Below are positions 17,015 to 23,684 of a stretch of 64,000 nucleotides of DNA, in pieces. The notes beneath the pieces were generated by a model. The model was given only the letters and a program-made list of their open reading frames with translations. It was not told the origin of the DNA and ran no database searches. The stretch is from an uncultured Gemmiger sp. (lineage in GTDB: Bacteria; Bacillota; Clostridia; Oscillospirales; Ruminococcaceae): positions 170,904 through 234,903 of the forward strand of contig CALXHR010000003.1 in assembly GCA_944388175.1 (NCBI GenBank), in the 5' to 3' direction. Position 1 is the first letter of the stretch, and every line of letters starts with the position of its first letter. The translations under genes and the position numbers were made by a program.

Positions 17015-17557
17015 TCACCCGCGCAGTTTGCGGCGGGCGCGTGCCAGTGCGTTGGCCACGCCTTTGGGCGTGATGCCAAGTTGCTGCGCCGTGCGCGCGG
17101 CGGGCTGGCCATGCAGGCTGGCCACCAGGGCGCGGCGCTCCAGCGGGGAAAGTTCGGTCTGCAGGCGGCCCAGCGTGGCGGCCCAGCGCTCCCCCGCGAT
17201 GGCCAGTTCCTCCGGCCCGGGCTGGGGGATGCTTTCGGCGTCCGGCAGCGGCACGCTGAAATTGAGCGGCGCGTGCTTTTTGCGCAAAGCGGCGCGGCGG
17301 GCGTCCTGCTGGGCGTGGCGGATGCACGCTGCGGCATAAGGCGCAAACGGCGCGCCGGCCGCCGGGCGGTAGCTGCGCACGGCCTGGAACAGGCCGATCA
17401 GCCCCTCCTGCACGGCGTCCTCAAAGTCAAGGCCGGGCGCCTGGCAGGCGGCCGCCCCTTTGCGGATGACCGGCATCAGCCGGGCGATGAGCGCGGCAAG
17501 CGCCGTCTCCTCCCCCTGCTGTGCGCGGGCCAGCATATCGTCATCGATGTTCTGCAT
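17015..17557 (-). CDS. Sigma-70 family RNA polymerase sigma factor
   Basis: A 180-residue sigma factor with region 2 at about residues 20-85 (LDFEDAVQEGLIGLFQAVRSY, the core-binding and -10 recognition helices) and a region 4 helix-turn-helix at the C-terminus (ARTAQQLGITPKGVANALARARRKL). Region 3 is missing. The region 2 motif LIGLFQAV resembles sporulation-type and stationary-phase sigma factors, but no specific member can be named. The ATG at 17557 has a GGAGAAGG site and a strong promoter upstream. No anti-sigma gene is adjacent. Confidence 0.85.
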   Translation of the reverse strand: MQNIDDDMLARAQQGEETALAALIARLMPVIRKGAAACQAPGLDFEDAVQEGLIGLFQAVRSYRPAAGAPFAPYAAACIRHAQQDARRAALRKKHAPLNFSVPLPDAESIPQPGPEELAIAGERWAATLGRLQTELSPLERRALVASLHGQPAARTAQQLGITPKGVANALARARRKLRG

Positions 17558-17591
17558 GAGACCTTCTCCACCGGCAGATACGAACACCTTT

Positions 17592-17620
17592 ATAATACCC
17601 GTAAGGGCACGGTTTGTCAA
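17592..17620 (-). promoter_or_regulatory. Sigma-A promoter of the sigma factor gene
   Basis: On the - strand TTGACA (17615-17620), 17 bp, TATTAT (17592-17597), about 35 bases before the start codon. Confidence 0.8.
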
Positions 17621-17678
17621 CCTGTTTTTTGGGCAATTTGCTGCATAGTCCCCGCGGGAATTTTGCGGCGGCGGGGGC

Positions 17679-17707
17679 TTGTAATCCGCTTTGCAACCTG
17701 CTATACT
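17679..17707 (+). promoter_or_regulatory. Sigma-A promoter of the oadB transcript
   Basis: TTGTAA (17679-17684), 17 bp, TATACT (17702-17707); transcription should start near 17714 and run directly into the riboswitch. Confidence 0.8.
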
Positions 17708-17718
17708 GGGCTGGAAAG

Positions 17719-17860
17719 GCAAAAGGGAGTAAGCGGCAGGGCCGGCCGGGGTGCGGGCCGTGCGTTTGGCATCGTCACCACGGGCGCTTTGCGCCCCGGG
17801 CCACACCCAAGCACTGAGACTTTTGCCGCGGCACACTTTGCTGCGGTAAAAGCCTTTTTT
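17719..17860 (+). ncRNA. yybP-ykoY manganese riboswitch with terminator
   Basis: The leader carries the conserved elements of the yybP-ykoY aptamer in order: GGCAAAAG opening the P1 stem (17719-17726), GGGAGTA just after it, TCGTCA before a GGGCGC/GCGCCC hairpin (about 17772-17800), and CTGAGAC leading into CTTTTGCC (17820-17827), which closes P1. The expression platform is a 13-bp terminator stem (17821-17833 with 17839-17851) and six T residues at 17855-17860. The terminator's left arm overlaps the 3' half of P1, so the two are mutually exclusive: metal-stabilised P1 should prevent termination, an ON switch for Mn2+. That logic is inferred from pairing; the family's Mn2+ response is established. 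Confidence 0.87.
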
Positions 17861-17903
17861 ATTGCCGCTTTGCCCCCGCACCAAAATAAGGAGGAACCCC
17901 TGT

Positions 17904-19037
17904 ATGGATGTTTTGCAAACGTTTGCCGGGCTGTTTGCCAACTTTGGCAACCTGACCTGGCAGATGGTCGTCATGTGGGCCATCGGCGGCCTGCTGGTCT
18001 ACCTGGGCATTGTCAAAAAGATGGAGCCCAGCCTGCTGCTGCCGATGGGTTTTGGCGCCATCCTCGTCAACCTGCCGTTGTCGGGCGCCATCACCCAGGG
18101 CGACACCGAAGGCCCCATCACCGCGCTGTTTGAAGCGGGCATGTCCAATGAGCTGTTCCCGCTGCTGCTGTTCATCGGCATCGGCGCGATGATCGACTTC
18201 GGCCCGCTGCTGGAAAAGCCGTGGCTGATGCTGTTCGGCGCGGCGGCGCAGTTCGGCATCTTCTTCACGCTGGCGGTCGCCGGGCTGTTCTTTGACCTGC
18301 CCGACGCCGCGTCCATTGCCATCATCGGCGCGGCCGACGGCCCCACGGCCATCTTTGTGGCCAACACACTGGGCAGCAAGTACCTGGGCGCCATCATGGT
18401 GGCCGCGTACAGCTACATGGCGCTGGTGCCCATTGTGCAGCCGCCGGTCATCCGCCTGTGCACGACCAAAAAAGAGCGCATGATCCGCATGCCCTACCGC
18501 AAGGGCAACGTGACCCAGACCACCAAAATCCTGTTCCCCATCGTGGTCACGGTGCTGGCCGGCCTGGTGGCCCCCGCCAGCGTGGCGCTGGTCGGCTTTT
18601 TGATGTTCGGCAACCTGATCCGCGAGTGCGGCGTGCTGAACTCGCTGTCCGAGACGGCGCAGAACGTGCTGGCCAACCTGATTACCATCGTGCTGGGCCT
18701 GACGGTGGCCGGGCAGATGACGGCCGACAAGTTCGTCAAGCCCGACACGCTGCTGATTTTGGCGCTGGGCCTGGTCGCCTTTGTGTTTGACACGGCCGGC
18801 GGTGTGCTGTTTGCCAAGCTGCTGAACCTGTTCCTGCCCGAGGGCAAAAAGCTCAACCCGATGATCGGCGCGGCCGGGATCTCGGCGTTCCCGATGAGCG
18901 GGCGCGTCGTCAACCAGATGGGCCTGGCCGAGGACAACCAGAACTTCCTGCTGATGTACTCCATCAGCGTCAACGTCTCGGGCCAGATCGCCTCGGTCAT
19001 TGCCGGCGGTTTGATCCTGACCCTGATGGGCATGTAA
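17904..19037 (+). CDS. oadB: Sodium-translocating decarboxylase beta subunit (OadB family)
   Basis: A 377-residue integral membrane protein of the OadB/MmdB/GcdB family, which couples decarboxylation of a carboxybiotin to Na+ export. About ten hydrophobic segments are visible. The re-entrant GAADGPTAIF motif near residue 150 carries the conserved Asp of the Na+ site, and the C-terminal ISAFPMSGRVV motif near residue 325 carries the second conserved segment. The length matches the family. The ATG at 17904 has an AAGGAGG site. It is followed after 12 bases by a gamma-like peptide, but no alpha (carboxyltransferase) subunit or biotin carrier lies in the window. Control by a Mn2+ riboswitch is unexpected for this family. 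Confidence 0.92.
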   Translation: MDVLQTFAGLFANFGNLTWQMVVMWAIGGLLVYLGIVKKMEPSLLLPMGFGAILVNLPLSGAITQGDTEGPITALFEAGMSNELFPLLLFIGIGAMIDFGPLLEKPWLMLFGAAAQFGIFFTLAVAGLFFDLPDAASIAIIGAADGPTAIFVANTLGSKYLGAIMVAAYSYMALVPIVQPPVIRLCTTKKERMIRMPYRKGNVTQTTKILFPIVVTVLAGLVAPASVALVGFLMFGNLIRECGVLNSLSETAQNVLANLITIVLGLTVAGQMTADKFVKPDTLLILALGLVAFVFDTAGGVLFAKLLNLFLPEGKKLNPMIGAAGISAFPMSGRVVNQMGLAEDNQNFLLMYSISVNVSGQIASVIAGGLILTLMGM

Positions 19038-19049
19038 GGAGGGGTTTGT

Positions 19050-19187
19050 ATGAACATGGCATCGCTTGCTTCCACGCTGCCGATGATGCTTGTCGGCATG
19101 CTGGGGATTTTCCTGGTCATCGGCGTCATCATTCTGGCGGTCTACCTGCTCAACCGGCTGACCGCGAAAAAGGACGACAAAGAATAA
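19050..19187 (+). CDS. Small OadG/gamma-like membrane subunit
   Basis: A 45-residue peptide with a single hydrophobic helix (about residues 12-34, LVGMLGIFLVIGVIILAVYL) and a charged tail ending AKKDDKE. Size, topology and position immediately downstream of oadB match the OadG-type gamma subunits that anchor the decarboxylase complex, although the usual Pro-rich zinc-binding tail is absent. The ATG at 19050 has an AAGGAGGGG site. It is short enough to be missed by gene finders. Confidence 0.8.
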   Translation: MNMASLASTLPMMLVGMLGIFLVIGVIILAVYLLNRLTAKKDDKE

Positions 19188-19202
19188 CGGTTTGTACCTG
19201 AT

Positions 19203-19250
19203 ATAAGACAGCGGGGCCCGCGGCGTATGCCGCGGGCCCCGCTGTCTTAT
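19203..19250. terminator. 22-bp perfect inverted repeat between convergent genes
   Basis: Arms 19203-19224 and 19229-19250 are perfectly complementary around a GTAT loop. It sits between the convergent oadG-like and degV genes and probably terminates both, although neither side has a good T-run. Confidence 0.7.
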
Positions 19251-19272
19251 GGAGGTGCCCGTTTGACCGGGT

Positions 19273-20133
19273 TTATGCCTGTTCGTCCTGCGGGGCTTTG
19301 GCCACAAACAGGATGCCGGCCGCGCGCGGGCCGACGTGGGTGCCGATGGTCGCGCCGATCTGGCAGGTGCGCACGCCCTCGAGCTTGAGGTTCTGCGTCA
19401 GGTAGTAATGCACCGGGCCGGCCATCTGCTTTTCGTCGCTGTACAGCACCGTGCAGGGGTAGTCGGTGTCGACGCCGCCCAGCTCGTCAAGCTGCTTGAA
19501 CATCGCCACCAGCGCACCGGGGCGGCCGCGGCCTTTGCCGGCCAGCTTGACGGCGCCGCCGTACAGCGCAATGACCGGTTTGATGCCCAGCGCGCCGCCG
19601 ACGATGGCGACCGCGGCCGATACGCGCCCGCCTTTTTGCAGATGCTTGAGACTGTCGACGACCGCGACGATGCGCACGCGCTTTTTGAAGGTCTCGAGCT
19701 CGGCAGCGATCTCCTCTGCCGTCAGGCCCCGGTCGCGCAGGCGCAGTGCTTCGCGCAGCAATTCGGCTTCGCCCTGGGCCGCCGTCTCGGAGTCGACGAC
19801 GTACACCGGCGTGTCGACCTCCTTGGCGGCCAGCACAGCGCACTGGTAGGTGCCGGACAGTTTTTGGGCCACCGTGATGACGACGACCTCGTCGCCGGCC
19901 GCTTCGGCGTCGGCGTATGCTTCGATAAAAGCGGCCGGGCTGGGCTGGCTGGTGCGCGGCAGCTTGGCGTCGGCGGCCAGCCGCGCAAAGAACTCGTCTT
20001 TGGTCATGCGGCCGTCGTCCTCGATGGTGGTGCCGTCCTCGAACGTGATGGCCATGGGCACCACGGCCACGCCGGGCTGCGCCTGCTCCTGTTCGGTCAG
20101 GTCGGCGGCGGAATCGGTCAGGATACGGATCAT
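19273..20133 (-). CDS. DegV family fatty-acid-binding protein
   Basis: A 286-residue DegV/FakB protein. Family members bind a fatty acid between two domains and present it to the FakA kinase for phosphorylation and entry into phospholipid synthesis. The N-terminal TDSAADL motif, the TSQPSPAAF segment near residue 62 and the IGTHVGPRAAGI motif near residue 265 are the conserved ligand-binding elements. Length and start (ATG at 20133, GAGGAAAG upstream) are normal. No fakA is in the window, so the partner is elsewhere. Confidence 0.93.
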   Translation of the reverse strand: MIRILTDSAADLTEQEQAQPGVAVVPMAITFEDGTTIEDDGRMTKDEFFARLAADAKLPRTSQPSPAAFIEAYADAEAAGDEVVVITVAQKLSGTYQCAVLAAKEVDTPVYVVDSETAAQGEAELLREALRLRDRGLTAEEIAAELETFKKRVRIVAVVDSLKHLQKGGRVSAAVAIVGGALGIKPVIALYGGAVKLAGKGRGRPGALVAMFKQLDELGGVDTDYPCTVLYSDEKQMAGPVHYYLTQNLKLEGVRTCQIGATIGTHVGPRAAGILFVAKAPQDEQA

Positions 20134-20197
20134 AGGGCTTTCCTCGCTTTGTTATCAATGTAAAATCAAATCTATGCGGGCGGCGCAACGCCGCGGG

Positions 20198-21562
20198 TCA
20201 CTGTGGGGCAGGCTCTTGCAAACCCAGCAGGCCGGCGGCGGCATCGGGGTCCAGCTGCTGCACGGCTTCCAGCTTGCGGGTGATGGCGCGGCTGCGCGGG
20301 CCGATGAGTTCCTCGAGGTCGGAGCCGGTCTGGTTGAGATGCCGCTGCATCTGCTGCAGCCCGGCGCCGAACTTTTCAAACTCGGTCTTGACGGCGCCCA
20401 GCACCGTCCACACCTCGCCGGAGCGTTTCTGGATGGCCAGCGTGCGGAAGCCCATCTGCAAGGCGTTCAGCAGCGCCGCCATCGTGGACGGGCCGGCGAC
20501 GGTGATCTGGTAGTCGCGCTGCAGCATCTCTGGCATTGTGCCGGAGACGACCTCGGCATACAGCCCCTCAAACGGCAGGAACAGGATGCCGAAACTGGTG
20601 GTGTAGGGCACCTCGATGTATTTGTCGTGGATGTCTTTGGCTTCCTGCCGCAGCACGGCGTACAGCGCTTTGCGCGCAGCGGCCACGGCCGCGGCGTCAC
20701 CGCGCTGCTGCGCGGTCTGCAGGTGGGCGTAGGCGTCGCCGGGGAATTTGGCGTCGATGGGCAGCCAGACCGGCCCGCCCTGCCCCGGCAGTTTGACGGC
20801 ATACTCGACCCGGTTGGCGCTGCCCGGCACGGTGGCGACGTTGCGCTCGTACTGGCCGGGGGCGAGAATCTGCTCCAGAATGGCGCCGAGCTGTACCTCG
20901 CCCAAAATGCCGCGTGTCTTGACGCCGGACAACACCTGCTTCAGGCTGCCGACGTCGGCGGCCAGCGTCTGCATCTCGCCCAGGCCCTTGTAGACCTGTT
21001 CCAGCTGGGTGCTGACGGTGCGGAAGGAATCGCTGATGCGCTTTTGCAGCGTATCCTGCAATTTTTCTTCCACCGTGCCGCGGATCTCGTCAAGTTTTTG
21101 GTTGTTGTCGGCCCGGATGACGTTAAGCCCCTGTACCAGCGCGCCGCGCACGCCGTCCAGCCGGGCGGCATTGGAATCTTCCAGATTCTTCAGCCGCTGT
21201 TCCAGCACGGTCAGCTGGGTCAGCAGCGCGTCGTTGGCCGCTTTCTGGCGGGCGGCCCCGGCACGGTCGATGGCGTCCAGCCGGGCGGTGTCGGCCGCGG
21301 CCTGCTGGCGCTGGTTCTCGGCCAGAACGCCGGAAAAATCCCGCAGGGCGGCTGTGGTGGTGCGGGCGCTCTCGCCCTGCATGGCGCGCAGCTGCTCGGC
21401 CAGCAGGTCGGTCTCGCCCTGCAGCACCGGCGTCACGGCCTGCACAAAGTCCTGCGGCGTGGCGGCCGGTGGCTGCCGGCGGCGGCTTTGCGCCAGCAGT
21501 ACGGCCAGCAGCACATCCCCCACCAGGGCCAGCGCCAAAAGAAGATACAACATCCAATCCAT
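20198..21562 (-). CDS. rmuC: RmuC family DNA recombination protein
   Basis: A 454-residue RmuC protein. An N-terminal membrane anchor (about residues 5-24) is followed by a long coiled coil (about 60-200, rich in Gln, Glu, Arg and Leu) and a C-terminal nuclease-like domain (about 210-430) with RGILGEVQLG, LPIDAKFPGDAY and the LPFEGLYAEV segment. RmuC limits recombination at inverted repeats; its PD-(D/E)XK-like fold suggests it is a nuclease, though activity is not firmly shown. It has its own promoter and is followed by degV after 65 bases. Confidence 0.92.
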   Translation of the reverse strand: MDWMLYLLLALALVGDVLLAVLLAQSRRRQPPAATPQDFVQAVTPVLQGETDLLAEQLRAMQGESARTTTAALRDFSGVLAENQRQQAAADTARLDAIDRAGAARQKAANDALLTQLTVLEQRLKNLEDSNAARLDGVRGALVQGLNVIRADNNQKLDEIRGTVEEKLQDTLQKRISDSFRTVSTQLEQVYKGLGEMQTLAADVGSLKQVLSGVKTRGILGEVQLGAILEQILAPGQYERNVATVPGSANRVEYAVKLPGQGGPVWLPIDAKFPGDAYAHLQTAQQRGDAAAVAAARKALYAVLRQEAKDIHDKYIEVPYTTSFGILFLPFEGLYAEVVSGTMPEMLQRDYQITVAGPSTMAALLNALQMGFRTLAIQKRSGEVWTVLGAVKTEFEKFGAGLQQMQRHLNQTGSDLEELIGPRSRAITRKLEAVQQLDPDAAAGLLGLQEPAPQ

Positions 21563-21590
21563 AGGTCATCCTTCCGGCCGCCGTAAGCCC

Positions 21591-21620
21591 AGTATAGCAT
21601 ATCCGGCGGCCTGATACCAA
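21591..21620 (-). promoter_or_regulatory. Sigma-A promoter of rmuC
   Basis: On the - strand TTGGTA (21615-21620), 18 bp, TATACT (21591-21596), about 29 bases before the rmuC start. Confidence 0.75.
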
Positions 21621-21648
21621 GTACATTTGTTTAATTTTGCCGCCGGGT

Positions 21649-22035
21649 TCAGCGGATTACCAGCAGCGCGACGCCCGCCAGCGCCATGGCGGCGGCCAGC
21701 AGTTCGGTGCCGGGGTTGTGGCGTTCCAGCAGCGGGCGGCCGGGGCGGTACCACACACGGATGCTTTTGCCTTTCTGCGCGCTGTGGCAGAAGCAGAACG
21801 AATCGTTGGTCTCGCATTCCAGGCGCTCGCCGTCCACATACACTTCCACCACATAGCGGTAGCCGCCGGCCCCGCTGCGCGGGCTGGTGCGGTCGGCTTT
21901 GCGGCAGTCCAAAATGCGGGCAGGCAGCAGCGTGCCGCCGCGCACAGTGCGGTATTTTTCCCACAGGGCGGCGGCGGCCAGCGCCAGAAACAGCACCCCC
22001 AGCACCCGGTATACGATCATAAGCGGCAGCGGCAT
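21649..22035 (-). CDS. Small membrane protein, DUF3592-like
   Basis: A 128-residue protein with a hydrophobic helix at each end (about residues 5-25 and 108-127) around a soluble beta-rich middle with the segment VEVYVDGERLECETNDSF. This layout resembles DUF3592 proteins, whose function is unknown. No closer family could be recognised. It has its own good promoter and stands alone between rmuC and the divergent yerC gene. Confidence 0.7.
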   Translation of the reverse strand: MPLPLMIVYRVLGVLFLALAAAALWEKYRTVRGGTLLPARILDCRKADRTSPRSGAGGYRYVVEVYVDGERLECETNDSFCFCHSAQKGKSIRVWYRPGRPLLERHNPGTELLAAAMALAGVALLVIR

Positions 22036-22073
22036 AGGCAGCGATCCTTTCGCAAACAGTTTGGTTTTCCTTT

Positions 22074-22102
22074 ATCATACCGTGCTTTTGCAAAAGCTGC
22101 AA
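22074..22102 (-). promoter_or_regulatory. Sigma-A promoter of the DUF3592-like gene
   Basis: On the - strand TTGCAG (22097-22102), 17 bp, TATGAT (22074-22079), about 39 bases before the start codon. Confidence 0.7.
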
Positions 22103-22153
22103 GGGGCCGGGGCAAAGTTGCCGCCGCAAGCGGCACTTTCGCCGTTTAAAGTA

Positions 22154-22182
22154 TTGACTAAGCTCGGCATAGTTGCTACAAT
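22154..22182 (+). promoter_or_regulatory. Sigma-A promoter of yerC-galM
   Basis: TTGACT (22154-22159), 17 bp, TACAAT (22177-22182), with a leader of about 48 bases to the yerC start. Confidence 0.85.
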
Positions 22183-22236
22183 AAATCTATCGGCAGGCCC
22201 TGCTTGCAACACTTTCACCAAAAAAAGGAGGCGCCT

Positions 22237-22554
22237 ATGCGCCCGGAGACCCAAAACGAAAAAGAGCGCAGCACCGCCCTGTATGAGGCGATCCTGCGCC
22301 TGAACACGCTGGAGGAATGCATCCGCTTTTTTGAGGACCTGTGCGCCGTGACCGAGCTGCACACGCTGGAACAGCGCTACGCTGTGGCCGGCTGCCTGCT
22401 GCAGGGCAAGGTCTACAGCGAGATCCGGCGCGAGACCGGCGCTTCCAGCGCGACGGTGAGCCGCGTCAACCGCATGCTCAACTACGGTACCGGCAGCGTG
22501 GCCGCCAGCGTCCGGCAGGACCTGGCCAACCAGCCGGAGACCGACACAGAATAA
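22237..22554 (+). CDS. TrpR-like regulator, YerC/YecD family
   Basis: A 105-residue protein of the Trp repressor-like YerC/YecD family. The helix-turn-helix lies at about residues 45-85: LEQRYAVAGCLLQGKVYSEI and then TGASSATVSRVNRML, a typical TrpR recognition helix. In other Firmicutes these proteins are of poorly known function. The ATG at 22237 has an AAGGAGG site. It is 16 bases before galM and shares its promoter, so it may regulate this small carbohydrate operon; that is inference from position. Confidence 0.88.
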   Translation: MRPETQNEKERSTALYEAILRLNTLEECIRFFEDLCAVTELHTLEQRYAVAGCLLQGKVYSEIRRETGASSATVSRVNRMLNYGTGSVAASVRQDLANQPETDTE

Positions 22555-22570
22555 AACAGGAGGTGCCGTG

Positions 22571-23623
22571 ATGTCTGTTTCCATCACACCGTTCGGCAAA
22601 ACGACCGCCGGCGTACCGGTACAGTGCGCCGTGCTGAAAAACGACCAGCTGGAGGTCCACGTTTTGACCTATGCCGCGCTGATCCACCGCATTCTTGTGC
22701 CCAACCGCAAGGGCGAGCCCACGGATGTTGTGCTGGGCTACCCGACCGTGCCCGACTATGAGGTGAACAGCAGCGACGCCATGGGCGCGGCCGTGGGCCG
22801 GTTTGCCAACCGCATCGGCGGGGCGCAGTTCCCGCTGTATGAGGAGATTGTGCACGTGACGGCCAACGAAAACGGCAACTGCCTGCACAGCGGCCTGCAC
22901 GGGTTCCACCACACGGTGTTTGCCGTGGAGCCGACCCCCGGCGAGACCGACAGCGTGACAATGACCGCCCAAAGCCCCGACGGCACCGACGGGTTCCCCG
23001 GCAATGTAGAGCTGGAAATCCAGTACCAGCTCGTCAAGCGCGGGCTGATGGTGCGCTACACCGCCACCACCGACGCGCCGACGGTGTGCAGCATGACCAA
23101 CCACAGCTATTTCAACCTCAACGGCCATGCCAGCGGCACGGCGCTGGGGCACCGCATCAGCGTGGACGCCGACGCCTACCTGGAAACCGACGACGCCAGC
23201 ATCCCCACCGGGCGCATTGTGCCGGTGGCGGGCACCCCGATGGATTTTAACGAGGAAAAGACGCTGGGGCGGGACATCGAAGCCGACTACCCCGCCCTGA
23301 AACAGGCCGCCGGGTACGACCACTGCTATGTCATCCGCGACAACGGCCTGCGCCACGCCGCCTGGGTGACCGGCCCGCAGACTGGCATCCGCATGGAAGT
23401 GCTGACGACGCTGCCCGGCATGCACCTGTACAGCGCCAACTTCCTGGCCCCGGCCACCGACGGCAAGGACGGCGCGCACTACCAAAAGTACGACGCCGTC
23501 TGCTTTGAGACCGAGGAGTTCCCCGACGCGCCCAACCACCCCAATTTCCCCGACGCGACGCTGCTGCCCAACGCGCCGTACAGTTCCACCACGATCTACC
23601 GCTTTGATCTGGCGCCGCAGTAA
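22571..23623 (+). CDS. galM: Aldose 1-epimerase (mutarotase)
   Basis: A 350-residue galactose mutarotase-like enzyme that interconverts alpha and beta anomers of hexoses. Diagnostic residues are the Arg of GRFANRIGGAQF near residue 77, the catalytic His pair region LHSGLHGFH (about 103-111) and TNHSYFNLNGH (about 177), and the catalytic Glu in VCFETEEFPDAPNHPNFP near residue 312. ATG at 22571 has better spacing from AGGAGG than the GTG one codon earlier. It follows yerC and ends at a strong terminator. Confidence 0.94.
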   Translation: MSVSITPFGKTTAGVPVQCAVLKNDQLEVHVLTYAALIHRILVPNRKGEPTDVVLGYPTVPDYEVNSSDAMGAAVGRFANRIGGAQFPLYEEIVHVTANENGNCLHSGLHGFHHTVFAVEPTPGETDSVTMTAQSPDGTDGFPGNVELEIQYQLVKRGLMVRYTATTDAPTVCSMTNHSYFNLNGHASGTALGHRISVDADAYLETDDASIPTGRIVPVAGTPMDFNEEKTLGRDIEADYPALKQAAGYDHCYVIRDNGLRHAAWVTGPQTGIRMEVLTTLPGMHLYSANFLAPATDGKDGAHYQKYDAVCFETEEFPDAPNHPNFPDATLLPNAPYSSTTIYRFDLAPQ

Positions 23624-23635
23624 CCTGCTTACACA

Positions 23636-23677
23636 GCGGCCCCGCCCGGTTTTGCCCGGGCGGGGCCGCATTTTTTT
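23636..23677 (+). terminator. Terminator of yerC-galM
   Basis: A 14-bp perfect GC stem (23636-23649 with 23656-23669) followed by seven T residues. Confidence 0.92.
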
Positions 23678-23684
23678 GTCTGCC

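Noticed and set aside
17859-19307. A 482-codon - strand frame opposite oadB
   Set aside because: Very rich in Gln, His, Asp and Arg, no domain, exactly opposite a certain membrane protein gene.
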